From Bacteroidaceae bacterium (GTDB lineage Bacteria > Bacteroidota > Bacteroidia > Bacteroidales > Bacteroidaceae): DNA of 64,000 bases. Shown one piece after another: positions 42,862-52,147 of the stretch. How positions within the stretch are numbered: the first letter of the stretch is position 1; every line of letters starts with the position of its first letter. The notes beneath the pieces were generated by a model, which was given only the letters and a program-made list of their open reading frames with translations, did not search any database and was not told where the DNA came from. The stretch is from the NCBI GenBank assembly GCA_017466065.1, contig JAFTUV010000034.1:76053-140052 (forward strand), read 5' to 3'. Made by a program: the position numbers and the translations under genes.

Positions 42862-44016
42862 TTAATCGAAGAAATTTTTGAAACGGCGGAAAATCTGCTC
42901 CTTGATGCTGTCGGTGGGACGGAAATTGTCCGACTCCTTGAAATGTTCCATTGCCTTCTTTTCATCCTTCGAGAGCGATTCGGGAATGTAGATGCTTATG
43001 TTCACTACAATGTCGCCCTTGCCGTAACCGTTGAGCGAGGGGAGGCCCTTGCCACGCAGGCGCAACACCTTGCCGGGCTGCGTGCCGGCATCTATGGTCA
43101 CTTTGGCCTTTCCTTCGATGGTGGGTATCTCCACCACGCCACCGAGTGTGGCTGTGGGAATGTCGAGCAATAGGCTGTATATCAGGTCGTTGTCGTCGCG
43201 CACAAGTTGCGGATGCGGTTCCTCTTTCACTTGTATGAGAAGGTCGCCGTTTATGCCGTTGTGCTTGCCGGCGTTGCCTTTTCCACGCATCGACAGCTGT
43301 ATGCCGTCGGAAACGCCTGCGGGTATTTGTACCTCGACAACCTCTTCGCCCGAAACAACGCCGTCGCCGCCGCAGTGCTTACACTTGTTCTTTATTATCT
43401 TACCGGTGCCGTTGCAGTGGGTACAGGCAACCTCGGTGCGCATCATTCCGAAAAAACTCTGCTGTGTGCGCACTACGCGACCTGTTCCTTTACATTCGGG
43501 GCAGGTCTCCATTGCTCCATCCTCGGCTCCGCTGCCGCCGCAGTGCTGGCAGGGAACATTCTTTTTGAGTTTGAATTTCTTGGTTACGCCGTTGGCTATT
43601 TCTTGAAGGGTGAGCTTCACGGTTACGCGCAGGTCGCTGCCACGGTAACGTGCAGGGCCCGAACTGCGTCCGCCGCCACCAAAGCCACCAAAGCCGCCGA
43701 ACCCTCCTGCACCGCCGAAGATGTCGCCGAACATTGAGAAAATGTCGTTCATATCCATTCCGGCACCGAAGCCTCCTGTGCCACCGGCACCGTTCACTCC
43801 CTCAAAGCCGAATTGGTCGTAGCGGGCTTTCTTGTCGGGGTCGCTGAGCACGCTGTATGCTTCGGCGGCCTCTTTGAACTTCTCTTCGGCTTCTTTGTTG
43901 CCGGGATTTTTGTCGGGGTGATATTCTATCGCTTTTTTACGATAGGCTTTCTTTATTTCTGCGGCAGAGGCGCTCCTGTCAACGCCAAGCACTTCATAGT
44001 AGTCTTTCTTTGCCAT
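42862..44016 (-). CDS. dnaJ: Chaperone DnaJ
   Basis: Type I (class A) Hsp40 cochaperone of DnaK. J domain with HPD at 33-35, Gly/Phe-rich linker (about 75-120; [13 protein letters not shown]), four zinc-finger repeats [24 protein letters not shown] and CKHCGGDG, then the C-terminal substrate-binding domains. 384 aa. Nine bp after grpE. This is the full-length partner of the CbpA-like protein at 13867-14760. Confidence 0.97.
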   Translation of the reverse strand: MAKKDYYEVLGVDRSASAAEIKKAYRKKAIEYHPDKNPGNKEAEEKFKEAAEAYSVLSDPDKKARYDQFGFEGVNGAGGTGGFGAGMDMNDIFSMFGDIFGGAGGFGGFGGFGGGGRSSGPARYRGSDLRVTVKLTLQEIANGVTKKFKLKKNVPCQHCGGSGAEDGAMETCPECKGTGRVVRTQQSFFGMMRTEVACTHCNGTGKIIKNKCKHCGGDGVVSGEEVVEVQIPAGVSDGIQLSMRGKGNAGKHNGINGDLLIQVKEEPHPQLVRDDNDLIYSLLLDIPTATLGGVVEIPTIEGKAKVTIDAGTQPGKVLRLRGKGLPSLNGYGKGDIVVNISIYIPESLSKDEKKAMEHFKESDNFRPTDSIKEQIFRRFKNFFD

Positions 44017-44025
44017 ATTCTGTCA

Positions 44026-44592
44026 TTATTCGCCCACGGCTACTTTTGCGTGGCGTATTACTTTTTCGTTTAATGTGTATCCTGTCTGTATGCAGTCGAG
44101 TACTTTGCCTTTGAGGCTCTCGTCGGGGGTGGGCACAAGGGCGATGGCTTCGTGGTAGTCGGTGTTGAAGTCCTCTCCCTCGGTTTCTATTTTTTGCAGT
44201 CCGTTCTGTTTCAGGATGCCTATGAACTTGTTGTAGATAAGCTCTACTCCGGTGAGCAATTCGGCTGCTTTTTCGTCTTTCGACATATTGTCGATGGCGC
44301 GCTCAAAGTCGTCGAGCACGGGGAGTATCGATTCTATGGCACGTTCGCCGCCGTTCTTTATGAGTTCGGCTTTCTCCTTTATCGTGCGTTTGCGGTAATT
44401 GTCAAACTCGGCTGCCTGACGCAGATATTTATCTTCGAGTGCTGCAATTTTCTCATTTGCTTCGTCGAGCTCTTTTTGCATCTGTTGCTCGGGTGTGAGT
44501 TCTGTCTGCTCCTCGGTGTTTGCAGCTTCCTGTCCTGTTGCGGCTTCCGCAGTCTGATTGATGTTCTCTTCTATAATTTCCTTATCTTCCAT
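44026..44592 (-). CDS. grpE: Nucleotide exchange factor GrpE
   Basis: Releases ADP from DnaK. Acidic, Gln/Glu-rich N-terminus (about 1-45), long coiled-coil helix (QKELDEANEKIAALEDKYLRQAAEFDNYRKRT), and the C-terminal beta domain with EDFNTDYHEAIALVPTPDESLKGKVLDCIQTGYTLNEKVIRHAKVAV. 188 aa. First gene of grpE-dnaJ-folC; a reverse TACCTTTG (44674-44667) gives the likely promoter 74 bp upstream. No CIRCE-type inverted repeat is seen. Confidence 0.95.
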   Translation of the reverse strand: MEDKEIIEENINQTAEAATGQEAANTEEQTELTPEQQMQKELDEANEKIAALEDKYLRQAAEFDNYRKRTIKEKAELIKNGGERAIESILPVLDDFERAIDNMSKDEKAAELLTGVELIYNKFIGILKQNGLQKIETEGEDFNTDYHEAIALVPTPDESLKGKVLDCIQTGYTLNEKVIRHAKVAVGE

Positions 44593-44666
44593 ATTTGATT
44601 TCTGTATGTTCTTTGTTTAATCAATAACAAATAGCTTGCCAATGGGTTTTTTGGCGCATTATTTTG

Positions 44667-44674
44667 CAAAGGTA
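44667..44674 (-). promoter_or_regulatory. -7 element of grpE-dnaJ-folC
   Basis: TACCTTTG on the reverse strand, 75 bp before grpE; no TTG at the exact -33 spacing. Confidence 0.55.
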
Positions 44675-44745
44675 CTCTTTTTGGGCGAAAAAAGTGTGTC
44701 AAATTGGCAGTTTTATTCTTTCGGAGTGATAAATAGGTATTTTTG

Positions 44746-44763
44746 GAAATTCAAACAGCTTCT
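44746..44763. repeat. Single right end of the AGAAnCTGTTT element
   Basis: GAAATTCAAACAGCTTCT, identical in pattern to the right end at 52073-52090. It ends seven bases before the -33 TTG of the sulfatase promoter. Confidence 0.6.
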
Positions 44764-44770
44764 TATATTC

Positions 44771-44800
44771 TTGTTTCTTCCCCTGTTTTTAGTATCTTCG
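44771..44800 (+). promoter_or_regulatory. Promoter of the sulfatase gene
   Basis: TTG (44771-44773), 19 nt, TATCTTCG (44793-44800). Expected transcription start is about 44806, at the first usable ATG. Confidence 0.7.
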
Positions 44801-44805
44801 CACAA

Positions 44806-46365
44806 ATGAATTTAACGAATGCTATGTTTGTCGATAAATCAGGTGTAGTTTCTCTTGCGATTTTGTCGTCGTCGGTCGTGCAGGCGGCAGTGGGCGACAG
44901 CCTGCCCGAAAGACCGAACGTCCTCTTTATATATGCCGATGATTTAGGCTATGGCGATGTTGAGTGCTATGCTCGTTCCTCTTCTTCTACTCCTAATATT
45001 GCGGCTTTGTACGACGATGGCATTCGCTTTACGAATGCCTATGCGACGGCTTCCACAAGCACCCCTTCGCGTTACTCTTTACTGACGGGCGAATATGCTT
45101 GGCGCAGAAGGGGTACCGATGTTGCGGCGGGTAATGCGGCGATGATAATAGACCCCGAAAGAACGACCGTGGCCGATGTGTTTAAAAAAGCAGGGTATGT
45201 TACCGGTGCTTTTGGCAAATGGCATCTGGGGCTTGGTGCTGTCACGGGGCAGCAGGAGTGGAACGGGTTGCTCTCTCCTTCGCCGCTCGATTTAGGCTTC
45301 GACGAGCATTATATTATGGCGGCTACAGCCGACAGAGTGCCTTGTGTCTTTATTGAAAATGGCAGGGTTGCGGGGTATGATACCTCGGCACCCGTTGAGG
45401 TTAGTTATGTGCGTAACTTTGAAGGTGAGCCTACGGGCAGGGATAATCCCGAATTACTGTATAATTTAAAGTCGAGTCACGGGCACGATATGTCCATTGT
45501 GAACGGCATAGGCCGCATAGGGTATATGCGTGGCGGTGGCACTGCCTTGTGGAAGGATGAGGATATTGCCGATTCTATTACTGCACGGGCTGTGGAGTTT
45601 ATCCGCTTGCACAGCGATGAGCGTTTCTTCCTCTATTTCGCAGCCAACGATGTACACGTTCCGCGCTTCCCTCACGAACGGTTCAGAGGCAGTAGCGGAA
45701 TGGGGCTGCGTGGCGATGCTGTTGTGCAGTTCGATTGGTCGGTGGGGCAGTTGATTGCAGCTTTGCGCGATTGTGGCATTCTGGATAATACCCTTGTGAT
45801 TCTGACAAGCGATAATGGGCCGGTGCTCGATGATGGTTATGTTGATGGTGCCGAGGAACTTGCGGGCTCGCACTCTCCCACGGGTGGCTTGCGCGGTGGA
45901 AAGTATAGTGCCTTCGAGGGTGGTTCGCGTGTTCCGTTTATTGTTTCGTATAGGGGATGTGTGGAGCCCGGCAGTGTGAGCGGTGTTCTTGTTTCGCAGA
46001 TTGATTTTCTCCCTTCTATGGCTGCTCTTGCAGGGGTTGAATTGCCTTCTTCGCTTGCAATAGACGGCGAGGAACAGCTTGCGGCGTGGCTGGGGAAGGA
46101 GGCAGGCGGTCGTTCCTATGTAATATCGCAGGCGGCCAATCGCACTTTGTCGTTGCGAACGGCCGATTGGAAATATATTTCTCCGAAGGGTGGTCCGGCA
46201 ATGGTGCCTTGGGGCCCGAAGATTGAAACGGGTTATTCGTCGGCACCGCAGCTATATTATATGGGCGGCAAGGGTGACGAATGTGTGAATGTCGCAACGC
46301 TCTATCCTGCTGTCGTGGAGTGTATGGAGCGTTTGTTGCAGAGTGAAAAAGAGAAAGGAAAATAG
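44806..46365 (+). CDS. Secreted arylsulfatase-type sulfatase (S1 family)
   Basis: Formylglycine-dependent sulfatase of 519 aa. The activation motif is STPSRYSLLTG (residues 85-95): Ser85 would be oxidised to formylglycine by an anaerobic sulfatase-maturating enzyme, which is not in this window. Calcium ligands are in YADDLGYGD (43-51) and LTSDNGP; FGKWHLGLG is also conserved. The N-terminal hydrophobic stretch VVSLAILSSSVVQA is a signal peptide, so it acts outside the cytoplasm on host or dietary sulfated glycans. No sus genes or lyases adjoin it. The start is uncertain: ATG 44806 would be leaderless, ATG 44824 would leave a short leader. The next gene begins 8 bp after. Confidence 0.88.
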   Translation: MNLTNAMFVDKSGVVSLAILSSSVVQAAVGDSLPERPNVLFIYADDLGYGDVECYARSSSSTPNIAALYDDGIRFTNAYATASTSTPSRYSLLTGEYAWRRRGTDVAAGNAAMIIDPERTTVADVFKKAGYVTGAFGKWHLGLGAVTGQQEWNGLLSPSPLDLGFDEHYIMAATADRVPCVFIENGRVAGYDTSAPVEVSYVRNFEGEPTGRDNPELLYNLKSSHGHDMSIVNGIGRIGYMRGGGTALWKDEDIADSITARAVEFIRLHSDERFFLYFAANDVHVPRFPHERFRGSSGMGLRGDAVVQFDWSVGQLIAALRDCGILDNTLVILTSDNGPVLDDGYVDGAEELAGSHSPTGGLRGGKYSAFEGGSRVPFIVSYRGCVEPGSVSGVLVSQIDFLPSMAALAGVELPSSLAIDGEEQLAAWLGKEAGGRSYVISQAANRTLSLRTADWKYISPKGGPAMVPWGPKIETGYSSAPQLYYMGGKGDECVNVATLYPAVVECMERLLQSEKEKGK

Positions 46366-46373
46366 AAAAATAT

Positions 46374-47711
46374 ATGGATAGGATTTTTACAAAGGAACAG
46401 GAGCGTGCTCTTGAAAATTTGAAGATAGACTCCGTCAACGAGATGCAGTGGCGGGCGGTGGAGCATTGCCGCAGCGGGCAAGGAATGGTTCTGCTATCGC
46501 CCACGGGCACGGGAAAGACTCTTGCCTATCTGTTGCCACTGCTCGAATGTGTGCAACCGCAGATGAAAAAGGTGCAGGCTCTCATAATAGTTCCCACACG
46601 CGAGCTTGCGAAGCAGGTGGGCGAAGTGTGGCGTTCTATGAAGGTGGGGCCGCAGATGGCGGCTCTCTACGGTGGCCGCCCTGTGGAGCAGGAGGCTGCC
46701 ATCTTCTCGGGTGCGTCGCCGGTGTTGGTCGTTGGCACTCCCGGTCGCCTTATCGACCATTTGGAGAGGGGAACATTTGAGGTTGATGAATGTTCCCGCG
46801 TGGTTATAGATGAATTTGACAAGTGTCTGGAAATGGGCTTCCGCGAGGAGATGGAACATCTGCTTGCCTTGTTGCCGTCGGTGGGGGCGCGCTACTTGCT
46901 GTCGGCTACCGACGCTGTCGAAATTCCGCTTTTTGCAGGAACCGGTTGTGGTGAGCGTCTCGATTTTCGTGAGGGGAGTGAAAATCCCTCGGAACGCATA
47001 AGTTTCCATACAATAACCACCGTTCCCGATGGGCGTGAGCAAAATCTTTTACGGCTCATTTGCTCCTTTAACGGGGAGCCGGCCATCGTATTCTGTAATT
47101 TCAGGGAGAGTGTCGATGAGGTGCGTGCTTTCCTTGCAAAGAATGGCGTGCGTTGCGTAGGTTATCACGGTGCGTTGGAGCAGAGGGACAGGGAACTTGC
47201 GCTGTATAAATTTGCAAGTTCCTGTGTGAATGTTCTTGTGAGTACCGATATTGCCGCGCGAGGGCTCGATATTAAGGACGTGAAGCACGTCGTTCATTAT
47301 CAGCGTGCAATGAGTGCCGAGATTTTTACCCACCGCAACGGGCGTACAGCACGCTGGGAGGCCGGCGGTGCTGTCTATATGTTCTCTTATGAGGGCAAGG
47401 AACTTCCCGATTTTGTCCCTTCGTTCATCAGCGAGTATGCACTCCCCAAAAAGTGTGTGGCGCAACAGCCTGTGCAATGGGCTGCGCTTTATGTAGGTAA
47501 GGGCAAACGCGACAAGATAAGCCGTGGCGACCTTGCCGGCTTCTTTATTAAAAAGGGTGGGCTGCGTGCCGATGAGGTGGGCCCCATTGCCGTGTTTGAC
47601 AAATACTCTTATGTGGCGGTGAAGATGAACCGTATGCGTGAGGTGCTGAAAAGCGTGGCCGGCGAAAAGATTAAAGGCATTAAGACCATAGTGGAACCTG
47701 TGAGGGGATAA
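46374..47711 (+). CDS. DEAD-box RNA helicase, DbpA-like
   Basis: ATP-dependent RNA helicase, 445 aa. Q motif region FTKEQERALENLKIDSVNEMQ, Walker A SPTGTGKT (about 42-49), Ia PTRELAKQV, Ib GTPGRL, motif II is VIDEFDK, i.e. DEFD instead of DEAD, motif III LSATD, then VFCNFRESV, STDIAARGLDI and motif VI HRNGRTAR. The last about 75 residues (WAALYVGKGKRDKISRGDLAGFFIKKGG) match the DbpA-type RNA-binding domain that targets 23S rRNA hairpin 92, suggesting a role in 50S assembly. Eight bp after the sulfatase gene, but with no functional link that I can see. Confidence 0.88.
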   Translation: MDRIFTKEQERALENLKIDSVNEMQWRAVEHCRSGQGMVLLSPTGTGKTLAYLLPLLECVQPQMKKVQALIIVPTRELAKQVGEVWRSMKVGPQMAALYGGRPVEQEAAIFSGASPVLVVGTPGRLIDHLERGTFEVDECSRVVIDEFDKCLEMGFREEMEHLLALLPSVGARYLLSATDAVEIPLFAGTGCGERLDFREGSENPSERISFHTITTVPDGREQNLLRLICSFNGEPAIVFCNFRESVDEVRAFLAKNGVRCVGYHGALEQRDRELALYKFASSCVNVLVSTDIAARGLDIKDVKHVVHYQRAMSAEIFTHRNGRTARWEAGGAVYMFSYEGKELPDFVPSFISEYALPKKCVAQQPVQWAALYVGKGKRDKISRGDLAGFFIKKGGLRADEVGPIAVFDKYSYVAVKMNRMREVLKSVAGEKIKGIKTIVEPVRG

Positions 47712-47742
47712 AAAACTCGCCCTTTCTTTCTTTGTTTCAATA

Positions 47743-47779
47743 ATTTACTGCACATTCGGCAAGCCGGTGTGTAGTAAAT
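47743..47779 (+). terminator. Hairpin after the helicase gene
   Basis: ATTTACTGCACA...GGC (47743-47760) pairs imperfectly with GCC...TGTGTAGTAAAT (47763-47779) around AA; T-rich tail. Confidence 0.5.
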
Positions 47780-47876
47780 TTCATATTTATAGACTTTTTT
47801 GTATAATTGTTAATAACTTTTTCCATAAAAATCCAAAAAAAAGATATTCATAATTCTATGGCTTGAAAAAAGGGGT

Positions 47877-47884
47877 TATCTTTG
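47877..47884 (+). promoter_or_regulatory. -7 element of serC-serA-DUF1015-yigZ
   Basis: TATCTTTG. The leader to serC is long (about 105 nt) and contains GTGCGCACGTGCGTGAG near 47908-47924, which can form a small hairpin; no known riboswitch is recognised. Confidence 0.6.
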
Positions 47885-47994
47885 CATTCGTTTTATTAAA
47901 CAAGGAGTGCGCACGTGCGTGAGTGGGTGCCGTTCTCATTTGTGATAAACTTTTTTTGAATTTTAGAAACTATAATATACATAACTATTGAATT

Positions 47995-49062
47995 ATGAAA
48001 AAAATTAACTTTAACGCCGGCCCTTCGATAATGCCCCAAGAGGTGTTCGATGCGGCTGCAAAATCGGTACTTGATTTTAATGGCATTGGCCTCTCGATAT
48101 TGGAAATAAGCCATCGTTCAAAGGATTTTGTTGCGGTGATTGATGAAGCACGTGCGCTTTTCAAGGAACTGCTCGATATTCCCGATGGTTATACAACACT
48201 CTTCCTCGGTGGTGGAGCAAGTATGCAATTCTGTATGGTACCTTATAACTTCTTGAAAAAGAAGGCTGCCTACCTGAACACCGGTACTTGGTCGTTGAAG
48301 GCATTGAAAGAGGCACAGATTATTGGTGAGGCAGTTGAGGTAGCTTCGTCGAAGGACAAACTTTACAGCTACATTCCCAAGGATTATGTAATTCCCACAG
48401 ATGCCGACTACTTCCACATTACCACAAACAACACCATTTATGGTACGGAAATTCGTCACGATATTGACTCGCCCATTCCTCTGGTTGCCGATATGTCGTC
48501 CGACATATTCTCTCGTCCCATCGACGTGAGCAAATATAACTGTATCTACGGTGGTGCACAGAAGAACCTTGCACCTGCAGGTGTTGCCTTTGCCATAGTT
48601 AAGGAGGATGCCCTCGGACAGGTTGACCGCAAGATACCTTCGATGCTCAACTACCGCACACACATCGACGGTGGCTCAATGTATAACACTCCTCCCGTAT
48701 TCCCCATTTATGTTGCCCTTGAAAATCTCCGTTGGATGAAAGCACAGGGTGGTGTGTGCGAAATGCAGCGTCGTGCCGAATTGCGCTCACAAATGCTCTA
48801 CGACGAGGTTGACCGCAACCGTATGTTCAAAGGCACCGCAGCTGTTGAGGACCGCTCTGTAATGAACATCGACTTTATTATGGCCGATGAATATAAAGAA
48901 CTCGAAGCCGACTTTATGCAATTTGCCACTTCGAAGGGAATCTGCAACATCAAGGGACACCGCTCGATAGGCGGCTTCCGTGCATCGTGCTACAACGCAA
49001 TGCCCATCGAGGGTGTTCAGCGTCTGGTCGATTGTATGAAAGAGTTTGAACGTACAAAATAA
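47995..49062 (+). CDS. serC: Phosphoserine aminotransferase
   Basis: PLP enzyme making 3-phosphoserine from 3-phosphohydroxypyruvate and glutamate. Conserved [13 protein letters not shown] at the N-terminus, [11 protein letters not shown] (69-79), NNTIYGTEI, and Schiff-base Lys190 in [12 protein letters not shown]. 355 aa, normal. First of a four-gene run with serA (15 bp gap), giving two consecutive steps of serine synthesis; serB is not here. Confidence 0.97.
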   Translation: MKKINFNAGPSIMPQEVFDAAAKSVLDFNGIGLSILEISHRSKDFVAVIDEARALFKELLDIPDGYTTLFLGGGASMQFCMVPYNFLKKKAAYLNTGTWSLKALKEAQIIGEAVEVASSKDKLYSYIPKDYVIPTDADYFHITTNNTIYGTEIRHDIDSPIPLVADMSSDIFSRPIDVSKYNCIYGGAQKNLAPAGVAFAIVKEDALGQVDRKIPSMLNYRTHIDGGSMYNTPPVFPIYVALENLRWMKAQGGVCEMQRRAELRSQMLYDEVDRNRMFKGTAAVEDRSVMNIDFIMADEYKELEADFMQFATSKGICNIKGHRSIGGFRASCYNAMPIEGVQRLVDCMKEFERTK

Positions 49063-49077
49063 TCAAGAAATAACATT

Positions 49078-49998
49078 ATGAAAAAGATATTAGTTGCCAC
49101 AGAGAAACCCTTTGCCGCCGTTGCAGTGAAGGGAATAAAAGAGGTTGCCGATGCCGCAGGGTATGAGCTCTCTTTGTTGGAAAAATATACAAGCAAGGCC
49201 GAGCTGCTTGCCGCAGTTGCCGATGTTGATGCGATAATAATCCGTAGCGACATTATAGATGCCGAGGTTATGGACGCTGCAAAAAACTGCAAGATTGTGG
49301 TGCGTGCCGGTGCCGGATTCGACAATGTTGACCTTGCCGCAGCAACCGAGCGAGGTATATGTGTGATGAATACCCCCGGACAGAACTCCAATGCCGTGGC
49401 CGAGCTTGCCTTCGGAATGATGGTCTATGCCTATCGCAATATGTACAACGGAACATCGGGAATGGAACTCAAAGGCAAGAAGCTGGGAATACACGCATAC
49501 GGTAACGTTGGTCGCAACGTCGGCCGCATAGCAAAGGGCTTCGGAATGGATATTTATATATACGACATATTCACTCCCCAAGAGATTGTGGATGCCGATT
49601 GCGTCAAGCGTGTTAATTCGGCCGAGGAACTTTACAGCCTGTGCGATGTTGTGTCGATACACATCCCCGCAACACCCGAAACAAAGAACTCTATCGGCAA
49701 GGCCCTTGTGGGCTCAATGCCAAAGTCGGCTCTTGTGGTGAACACTGCCCGCAAGGAGGTTGTAAACGAGCCCGAACTTATAGAACTTATGGCCGAGCGC
49801 ACCGACATAAAGTATGTTACCGATGTTGCTCCCGCTGCATTGGAGGAATTCTCTAAATTCGAGGGCCGTTTCTTTGCCACTCCCAAGAAGATGGGTGCGC
49901 AGACAGCCGAGGCTAATATAAATGCCGGCATTGCTGCCGCGAAGCAGATTGTTGCATTCTTTGAGGAGGGCTGCGAGCGTTTCCGTGTCAACAAGTAA
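49078..49998 (+). CDS. serA: D-3-phosphoglycerate dehydrogenase, short form
   Basis: NAD-dependent 2-hydroxyacid dehydrogenase oxidising 3-phosphoglycerate, the first step of serine synthesis. Nucleotide-binding GIHAYGNVGRNVGRIAKGFGMDIYIYD (about 139-165), catalytic Arg in VVNTARKEVV, Glu and the C-terminal active-site region (PAALEEFSKFEGRFFATPKKMGAQT; the usual His is replaced by Lys-Met, as PKKMGAQT). 306 aa: it lacks the ACT/ASB regulatory domains of long SerA, so serine feedback through ACT is not expected. Sits between serC and DUF1015. Confidence 0.9.
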   Translation: MKKILVATEKPFAAVAVKGIKEVADAAGYELSLLEKYTSKAELLAAVADVDAIIIRSDIIDAEVMDAAKNCKIVVRAGAGFDNVDLAAATERGICVMNTPGQNSNAVAELAFGMMVYAYRNMYNGTSGMELKGKKLGIHAYGNVGRNVGRIAKGFGMDIYIYDIFTPQEIVDADCVKRVNSAEELYSLCDVVSIHIPATPETKNSIGKALVGSMPKSALVVNTARKEVVNEPELIELMAERTDIKYVTDVAPAALEEFSKFEGRFFATPKKMGAQTAEANINAGIAAAKQIVAFFEEGCERFRVNK

Positions 49999-50016
49999 TA
50001 GTATATAAGAAGGAAT

Positions 50017-51264
50017 ATGGCTGTAATTAAACCGTTCAAGGGAATTCGTCCTCCGCGTGAGTTGGTGGAGCAGGTGCAGAGCCGCCCATACGATGTCCTT
50101 AACAGCGATGAAGCTCGTGCCGAGGCCGAGGGCAATGAAAAATCGCTCTATCACATAATCCGCCCCGAGATTGATTTTCCCGTGGGCACCGACGAGCACG
50201 CCCCCGAGGTATATGCCCGTGCGGCCGAGAATTTTGCAAAGTTCCAGAAGGAAGGTTGGCTGGTGCAGGATGGCAAGGAGCAATACTACATATATGCACA
50301 AACTATGAACGGCCGCACCCAGTATGGCCTTGTAGTATGTGCCTATGTGAACGATTATATGACCGGGGTAATAAAAAAACACGAACTCACCCGTAAGGAC
50401 AAGGAGGAGGACCGTATGAAGCACGTTCGCGTGAACAATGCCAATATTGAACCGGTGTTTTTTGCCTACCCCGATAATATTTTGCTCGACAAGATTGTGG
50501 CACGCTACACAGCCGCCCTGCCCGAATATGACTTTACCGCACAGCTCGATGGCTTCCGCCACCGTTTGTGGGTAGTGGATGACGATGCAGACATTGCAGC
50601 CATAACCGAACAGTTTGCAGCTATGCCCGCGCTCTACATTGCCGACGGTCACCATCGTTCGGCAGCGGCAGCACTTGTGGGCAAAGAGAAGGCCGACAAT
50701 AACCCCGAGCACCGTGGCGACGAGGAGTACAACTACTTTATGGCAGTGTGTTTCCCATCGAGTCAGCTCACCATCATCGACTACAATCGTGTGGTGAAAG
50801 ACCTCAACGGCCTCTCCGAAGAGGAATTTCTTGCAGCTCTTGCCAAGAATTTCATTGTAGAAGAGAAGGGCAGGGAGATATACAAGCCGGCTGCACTGCA
50901 TAATTTTGCTCTCTATCTTGGCGGTAATTGGTACAGCCTCACCGCAAAGGAGGGTGTGTATGACGACAGCGACCCCATAGGTGTGCTCGATGTTACAATT
51001 TCGTCTAATTTGATTCTCGATGAAATTCTGGGCATAAAGGACCTGCGCACCTCCAAACGTGTGGATTTTGTTGGTGGCATACGCGGCCTTGGCGAGCTTG
51101 AACGCCGTGTGAACAGCGGTGAAATGAAGGCTGCGCTGGCTCTCTACCCCGTTTCAATGAAACAACTCACCGACATTGCCGATACAGGTAACATAATGCC
51201 CCCTAAAACAACGTGGTTCGAGCCGAAATTACGCTCGGGGTTGGTAATTCATAAACTATCCTGA
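50017..51264 (+). CDS. DUF1015 family protein
   Basis: Cytoplasmic protein of 415 aa of the DUF1015 family (function unproven). Features: VIKPFKGIRPPRELVEQVQSRPYDVL at the start, LYHIIRPEIDFP, and ADGHHRSAAA (about 209-218) with two His and an Asp in a pattern like a metal or phosphate site. The family is often found next to serine biosynthesis genes, as here (18 bp after serA), which suggests a role in serine or phosphoserine metabolism; that remains inference. Its TGA overlaps the next ATG by one base. Confidence 0.85.
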   Translation: MAVIKPFKGIRPPRELVEQVQSRPYDVLNSDEARAEAEGNEKSLYHIIRPEIDFPVGTDEHAPEVYARAAENFAKFQKEGWLVQDGKEQYYIYAQTMNGRTQYGLVVCAYVNDYMTGVIKKHELTRKDKEEDRMKHVRVNNANIEPVFFAYPDNILLDKIVARYTAALPEYDFTAQLDGFRHRLWVVDDDADIAAITEQFAAMPALYIADGHHRSAAAALVGKEKADNNPEHRGDEEYNYFMAVCFPSSQLTIIDYNRVVKDLNGLSEEEFLAALAKNFIVEEKGREIYKPAALHNFALYLGGNWYSLTAKEGVYDDSDPIGVLDVTISSNLILDEILGIKDLRTSKRVDFVGGIRGLGELERRVNSGEMKAALALYPVSMKQLTDIADTGNIMPPKTTWFEPKLRSGLVIHKLS

Positions 51265-51887
51265 TGTTGCAGGAGGATACATACAAGACCATAGAGGAAC
51301 AGGGCGAGGGAATTTACACCGAGAAACGGAGTAAATTCCTCGCCTTTGCAATTCCTGTAACCACTGTAGAACAGGTTAAGGAGATTGTGGAGGCTTATCA
51401 GAAACGTTACTACGATGCGCGTCACGTCTGTTACGCCTATCGTTTGGGTGAGCGTGGCGAGCAGGAACGTGCCAACGACAATGGCGAGCCTTCGGGCACG
51501 GCCGGCAAGCCTATCTTGGGGCAGATACACAGCAAGGAACTCACAAATGTGCTGGTTATCGTGGTGCGTTACTTTGGCGGAGTTAAATTGGGAACAAGCG
51601 GCCTTATCGTTGCATACAGGCTCGCAGCCGCCGAGGCTCTCGAAGCGGTGCCCCACATCGAAAAGACCATAAATTCCGAGATTACCCTGCGCTTCTCATA
51701 CGCTCTGTTAAACGATGTGTTGCGTGTCGTAAAGGAGGAGGCCCCCAAGGTGTTGGAACAAGTGTTCGACAATGAGTGTGTGGTTCGCCTGTCGATGCGG
51801 CTTTCGCGTATGCCTCGCCTCATAGAGCGTTACGAGAAACTTGTAATAAGCAGTAAGGGTGATTTAAAGATTGAACTTCCCGAATAG
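51264..51887 (+). CDS. IMPACT/YigZ family protein
   Basis: Two-domain protein of 207 aa: N-terminal IMPACT/UPF0029 domain with KRSKFLAFAIPVTTVEQV, DARHVCYAYRLG, DNGEPSGTAGKPIL and VIVVRYFGGVKLGTSGLIVAY (the most conserved stretch), then a C-terminal ferredoxin-like DUF1949 domain (about 138-205). Eukaryotic IMPACT regulates GCN2; bacterial YigZ has no settled function. It starts on the last base of the DUF1015 stop codon (TGATG), so is translationally coupled. Confidence 0.9.
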   Translation: MLQEDTYKTIEEQGEGIYTEKRSKFLAFAIPVTTVEQVKEIVEAYQKRYYDARHVCYAYRLGERGEQERANDNGEPSGTAGKPILGQIHSKELTNVLVIVVRYFGGVKLGTSGLIVAYRLAAAEALEAVPHIEKTINSEITLRFSYALLNDVLRVVKEEAPKVLEQVFDNECVVRLSMRLSRMPRLIERYEKLVISSKGDLKIELPE

Positions 51888-51903
51888 TTTGTGTGTAAAT
51901 ATA

Positions 51904-52090
51904 AGAAGTTGTTTGAATTTCTAAAAAATATTTTCTTATAGAAACTGAATGTTTCGCCATTTTTTATATTCAAAAATGTCTGTTTCTTTCTTTTTCGCGG
52001 TTATGTAGCCCGCTACACGCCCTTAAAAAAGAAAGAAACATCCTATTCTTGTTCTATAAAATTTTGGCGATATAAATTCAAACAGCTTCT
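51904..52090. repeat. MITE-like inverted-repeat element, 187 bp
   Basis: Ends AGAAGTTGTTTGAATTTCTA and TATAAATTCAAACAGCTTCT are inverted repeats (17-18 of 20 matches). Inner arms TGTTTCTTTCTTTTT (left) and AAAAAAGAAAGAAACA (right) also pair, with GTAGCCCGCTAC at the tip, so the whole element is one long interrupted hairpin. The best complete copy of the family; non-coding. Confidence 0.75.
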
Positions 52091-52124
52091 AAAAATGCCG
52101 CTTGAAGAAACAAGCGGCATTTTT
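52091..52124. terminator. Bidirectional terminator between yigZ and the FKBP gene
   Basis: 14-bp stem AAAAATGCCGCTTG / CAAGCGGCATTTTT with loop AAGAAA, followed by TTT. Abuts the right end of the repeat element. Confidence 0.85.
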
Positions 52125-52147
52125 TTATTTACATTATAAATTCAAGG

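Noticed and set aside
49714..50901. 395-codon open frame antisense to serA and DUF1015
   Set aside because: Spans the junction of two real genes on the other strand; no start signal or motif.
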